Part shown: piece after piece, positions 25,001 to 27,740 of the stretch
Numbering within the stretch: position 1 is the stretch's first letter
Layout of the letters: every line of letters starts with the position of its first letter
IMG/VR virus record: IMGVR_UViG_3300011113_000591
Location: 1-27,740 of that record
DNA length: 27,740 nt
Origin: a virus
Strand: one strand, 5' to 3'
Made by a program: the position numbers and the translations under genes
Notes under the pieces: model-generated
What the model was told of the DNA's origin: nothing
The model's database searches: none
What the model saw: the letters and a program-made list of their open reading frames with translations, nothing else

Positions 25001-27740
25001 ATGTCTTATTTTCCATTATCTCAAGTAAAAACTGGTTTATATACTAATGGTAAAGAGTATGCTTTATCTACTACTGGGGAAGAGTATAAAGGCTATTATT
25101 TTGAAACTTCCAATGGTGAATTTTATAGTGGAAAAACTCCTCAAGATTTACAAGTAATTCTTTTAGTTCCTATTAATGAAACTAATTCAACTGTTGATCC
25201 AAATACCCCTTATTCTGAAATACAAGTAAATGATACTACAGTTACATCATATTTAAATCTTCGTTCCCAATCTGAATCTTTTACATTAGCTCTTCCTTAC
25301 TATTCTCCTGTAATTCCTACCCAACAAGATTACCAAATAGGAGAATTTAGAAGATATTTTTGTAAAAAAACAAATGAAATTTTATATATTGAAATAAGCA
25401 TTGAAGTATATGAGGCTTTAATTAATCAAAACCCTGAGTATTTATATCAATCTTATTTTGCATTTAATATACCTTGGCAATTAACAGGTGATAAAGAACA
25501 AGTATATAAAACTAACCGCAATATAGTTGAACTAACCTCTCAACAACAGCAGTTACCAAAATTTGACGAATATCTAAAAAAAGATTATTTAAAATATTAT
25601 ATAGAAGGAGTTTTTGTAGAAACATCACTTACTTCTTCTATTAACACTCCATTTACAAGTTTAACTGCTAGAACAGTTACTAGAAGAACCCCAACAACCC
25701 CTACACGTACTTCAACTAATAGAAATACAAATGTATTTCAACCTGTTTCTACTTCTAATTTCCAAATCCCCACTGAACAACCACAAATTAATCCAACCCA
25801 ACAATCCAGGGAAATAATATATATAGGCACTTCAGGTCCACAAGGATTACAAGGTGTAACTGGTACTCAAGGTGCTCAAGGAACTCAGGGTACCCAAGGT
25901 ATACAGGGTATTGCAGGTGCTTTTGCGGGCCAAGGTATTCAAGGTACCCAAGGCACACAGGGCACTCAAGGTATCCAAGGCGTTCAAGGTACACAAGGTA
26001 TCCAAGGTGTACAGGGTACACAGGGTATTCAAGGTGTTCAAGGAACTCAAGGTACTCAAGGTATCCAAGGAACACAGGGTGTTCAGGGCGTCCAGGGTAT
26101 TCAAGGAACACAAGGTACACAGGGTACTCAAGGAACACAAGGTACTCAGGGCACACAGGGTGTTCAAGGTACACAAGGTATCCAAGGCGTTCAAGGTACA
26201 CAAGGTATCCAAGGTGTACAGGGTACACAGGGCATTCAAGGCATTCAAGGTATACAAGGTATACAGGGTACACAGGGCATTCAAGGCATTCAAGGTATAC
26301 AAGGTATACAGGGCACTCAAGGTACTCAAGGTACACAAGGCATTCAAGGAACACAGGGTACACAAGGTACTCAAGGTACACAAGGCATTCAAGGAACACA
26401 GGGTACACAAGGTACTCAAGGCCGACAAGGAATACAAGGTACTTTAGGTACTGAAGGTAACGACGGATCTAATTCAGGAAGATGGAAATATGCTACTGGA
26501 GGAGGACAACCCAATACCACATTTTTTACAGCAAACACTGATACTATTGCAAGTATTACAACAGTTAATATTAATGAACAAGATATTAATAATACTGATT
26601 ATAGTGCTTGGTTTAGTGCTCTTTACACATTACGTATAACTAATAATCAACCAGCGTATCTTCAGATAACCTTAGTAGGCTCAAATAATAGAATTGGTCT
26701 TTGGGAAATTTTAGATGTACAAGACCAAGGAGCTTACTGGTCAATAGGTTTAAGTAACTTAGTGGCTAATGGTACATTAAGTAGTAATGAGATTTACACT
26801 ATATCTTGGGTAGCTAATGGTGCACAAGGTACCCAGGGCACACAAGGAATACAGGGTATTCAAGGTAGACAGGGCATCCAAGGTGTTCAAGGTACTCAAG
26901 GTATTCAAGGTGTACAGGGTACACAAGGCACACAAGGTGTTCAAGGCACACAAGGCACACAAGGTGTTCAAGGCACACAGGGTACACAAGGTATCCAAGG
27001 TATACAGGGTACACAAGGTACACAAGGCATCCAAGGTGTACAAGGCACACAGGGTACCCAAGGTGTTCAAGGCACACAAGGTACACAAGGTATCCAAGGT
27101 GTACAAGGCACACAGGGTACCCAAGGTGTTCAAGGCACACAAGGTACACAAGGTATCCAAGGTGTTCAAGGCACACAAGGTACACAAGGTATTCAAGGTG
27201 TACAGGGTACACAAGGTACACAAGGTACACAAGGTATTCAAGGTGTACAGGGAACACAGGGTACACAAGGCATCCAAGGTGTACAGGGTACACAAGGTAC
27301 ACAAGGCATCCAAGGTGTACAAGGAACACAGGGCACACAAGGCGTTCAAGGAACACAGGGTACACAAGGCATCCAAGGTGTACAGGGTACACAAGGTACA
27401 CAAGGCATCCAAGGTGTACAAGGAACACAGGGTACCCAAGGTGTTCAAGGCACACAGGGTACACAAGGTATACAGGGTACACAAGGCACACAAGGTATCC
27501 AAGGTGTTCAAGGCACACAGGGTACTCAAGGTATCCAAGGTATCCAAGGTAGACAAGGTATACAAGGCGTTCAAGGAACACAAGGCACACAAGGTATACA
27601 GGGTACACAAGGCACACAAGGTATCCAAGGTGTTCAAGGCACACAAGGTACACAAGGTATCCAAGGTGTACAAGGAACACAGGGTACACAAGGCGTTCAA
27701 GGAACACAGGGTACACAAGGCATCCAAGGTGTACAAGGAA
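25001..27740 (+). CDS. Collagen-like tail fibre protein (3' partial)
   Basis: The frame opens at ATG 25001 and runs off the right edge, at least 913 codons. Residues 1-278 form a globular start, [20 protein letters not shown], then [20 protein letters not shown], probably attaching to the baseplate or tail, with a Thr/Pro/Arg-rich linker ([20 protein letters not shown]). Residues 279-489 are about 70 Gly-X-Y triplets. About 490-606 is a separate beta domain ([20 protein letters not shown], then [19 protein letters not shown]). A second collagen-like block starts at 607 and continues for about 102 triplets to the edge. Nearly every triplet is Gly-X-Gln with X = Thr, Ile or Val, and there is almost no Pro. 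The ATG follows the hub stop by 10 bases, and the adhesive tip lies beyond the window. Confidence 0.88.
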   Translation, partial: MSYFPLSQVKTGLYTNGKEYALSTTGEEYKGYYFETSNGEFYSGKTPQDLQVILLVPINETNSTVDPNTPYSEIQVNDTTVTSYLNLRSQSESFTLALPYYSPVIPTQQDYQIGEFRRYFCKKTNEILYIEISIEVYEALINQNPEYLYQSYFAFNIPWQLTGDKEQVYKTNRNIVELTSQQQQLPKFDEYLKKDYLKYYIEGVFVETSLTSSINTPFTSLTARTVTRRTPTTPTRTSTNRNTNVFQPVSTSNFQIPTEQPQINPTQQSREIIYIGTSGPQGLQGVTGTQGAQGTQGTQGIQGIAGAFAGQGIQGTQGTQGTQGIQGVQGTQGIQGVQGTQGIQGVQGTQGTQGIQGTQGVQGVQGIQGTQGTQGTQGTQGTQGTQGVQGTQGIQGVQGTQGIQGVQGTQGIQGIQGIQGIQGTQGIQGIQGIQGIQGTQGTQGTQGIQGTQGTQGTQGTQGIQGTQGTQGTQGRQGIQGTLGTEGNDGSNSGRWKYATGGGQPNTTFFTANTDTIASITTVNINEQDINNTDYSAWFSALYTLRITNNQPAYLQITLVGSNNRIGLWEILDVQDQGAYWSIGLSNLVANGTLSSNEIYTISWVANGAQGTQGTQGIQGIQGRQGIQGVQGTQGIQGVQGTQGTQGVQGTQGTQGVQGTQGTQGIQGIQGTQGTQGIQGVQGTQGTQGVQGTQGTQGIQGVQGTQGTQGVQGTQGTQGIQGVQGTQGTQGIQGVQGTQGTQGTQGIQGVQGTQGTQGIQGVQGTQGTQGIQGVQGTQGTQGVQGTQGTQGIQGVQGTQGTQGIQGVQGTQGTQGVQGTQGTQGIQGTQGTQGIQGVQGTQGTQGIQGIQGRQGIQGVQGTQGTQGIQGTQGTQGIQGVQGTQGTQGIQGVQGTQGTQGVQGTQGTQGIQGVQG
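26222..26311 (+). repeat. Perfect 45-base tandem duplication
   Basis: Two adjacent identical 45-base copies (26222-26266 and 26267-26311), each encoding [15 protein letters not shown]. In-frame, so it lengthens the collagen rod by five triplets. Confidence 0.9.
26321..26410 (+). repeat. Perfect 45-base tandem duplication
   Basis: Two adjacent identical 45-base copies (26321-26365 and 26366-26410), followed by the start of a third. Distinct in sequence from the copy at 26222. Confidence 0.9.
26819..27740 (+). repeat. Second collagen-like Gly-X-Gln block, open at the right edge
   Basis: About 102 units up to the edge, with higher-order periods of 36 bases ([12 protein letters not shown]) and 27 bases (GTQ GTQ GVQ), and two rare GRQ triplets. 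Synonymous differences (caa/cag, ggt/ggc/gga) mark older units. Confidence 0.95.
27035..27160 (+). repeat. Perfect 63-base tandem duplication
   Basis: Two adjacent identical 63-base copies (27035-27097 and 27098-27160), seven triplets each, identical even at synonymous positions, so recent on this scale. Confidence 0.9.

Larger units (their letters stand above)
25835..26467 (+). repeat. First collagen-like Gly-X-Gln block
   Basis: About 70 nine-base units encode GTQ, GIQ, GVQ and rare GRQ/GAQ. Nested perfect duplications include a 45-base unit at 26222-26311 and another 45-base unit at 26321-26410. One triplet has Ala instead of Gly (codon at 25925). Confidence 0.95.

Noticed and set aside
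25788-26437. Long antisense reading frames of 196-206 codons made of Leu-Glu-Tyr-Pro-Val or Thr-Leu-Cys repeats
   Set aside because: They are reverse-strand readings of the 9-base collagen units, which lack stops in several frames; composition is pure low complexity and the coding sense is the + frame from 25001.
25872-26447. A 191-codon + strand frame of Lys/Val/His repeats
   Set aside because: Out-of-frame shadow of the collagen block; it begins and ends within the repeat and is explained by the repeat's stop-free frames.
26777-27736. Antisense reading frames of 300-319 codons over the second collagen block
   Set aside because: Same artefact of the period-9 repeat; no start signal and no recognisable domain.
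25872-27740. CRISPR array
   Set aside because: The regular repeats are coding 9-base units without spacers; no palindromic repeat or cas gene is present.
1-27740. tRNA or other structured RNA genes
   Set aside because: No cloverleaf-compatible stretch was seen; gaps are too short and are filled by terminators and motifs.

Overview
This window reads as the capsid-to-tail structural region of a contractile-tailed, T4-like (myovirus-type) phage. It is AT-rich, every credible gene lies on the + strand, and intergenic gaps are at most about 115 bases. T4-type proteins can be recognised by motif: prohead scaffold (gp22-like, cut by the left edge), major capsid protein (gp23-like), neck and tail-completion proteins (gp13-, gp14-, gp15-like), tail sheath (gp18-like), tail tube (gp19-like), gp26-like baseplate hub protein, tape measure, gp53-like wedge and a hub protein carrying a lysozyme-like domain. 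Start codons are preceded by A/T-rich sequence with almost no Shine-Dalgarno motif, one gap carries a Bacteroidota-style promoter candidate, and the fibres use collagen-like and GIGTT-type repeats. Together these suggest a Bacteroidota (Flavobacteriia-like) host. That host call is an inference.

Layout. 1-2315: scaffold and major capsid protein, closed by a strong terminator. 2385-4068: a small unknown protein, a fibre/decoration-like protein and a PhoH-family ATPase. 4108-6961: gp13-, gp14- and gp15-like neck and tail-completion genes, tightly packed. 6977-8459: a fibre-like protein with GIGTT repeats, a small unknown and a small coiled-coil protein. 8476-13336: a glycan island of a GH130-like five-bladed propeller, a TPR-like protein and a 1096-residue fusion of three glycosyltransferase-type domains and a methyltransferase. 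13440-15674: sheath and tube, closed by a second terminator. 15789-17123: a membrane-anchored coiled-coil protein, then a gp26-like gene overlapping a frame-shifted downstream ORF at a T7 run. 17147-24990: tape measure, a small unknown, a large baseplate/tube structural protein, a gp53-like protein and the hub/lysozyme protein. 25001 to the right edge: an open-ended collagen-like fibre gene with two Gly-X-Gln blocks.

The genes form one late morphogenesis programme. A motif, ATATTTATAA, stands 4-32 bases upstream of the starts of six structural genes, with two degenerate copies before two more, and is the best candidate late promoter. The most interesting points are the four-domain glycosyltransferase/methyltransferase fusion set inside the virion gene cluster, its GT25-like domain sharing a genome with a very long Thr-rich collagen-like fibre, the probable programmed frameshift just upstream of the tape measure gene, and the conserved upstream motif.
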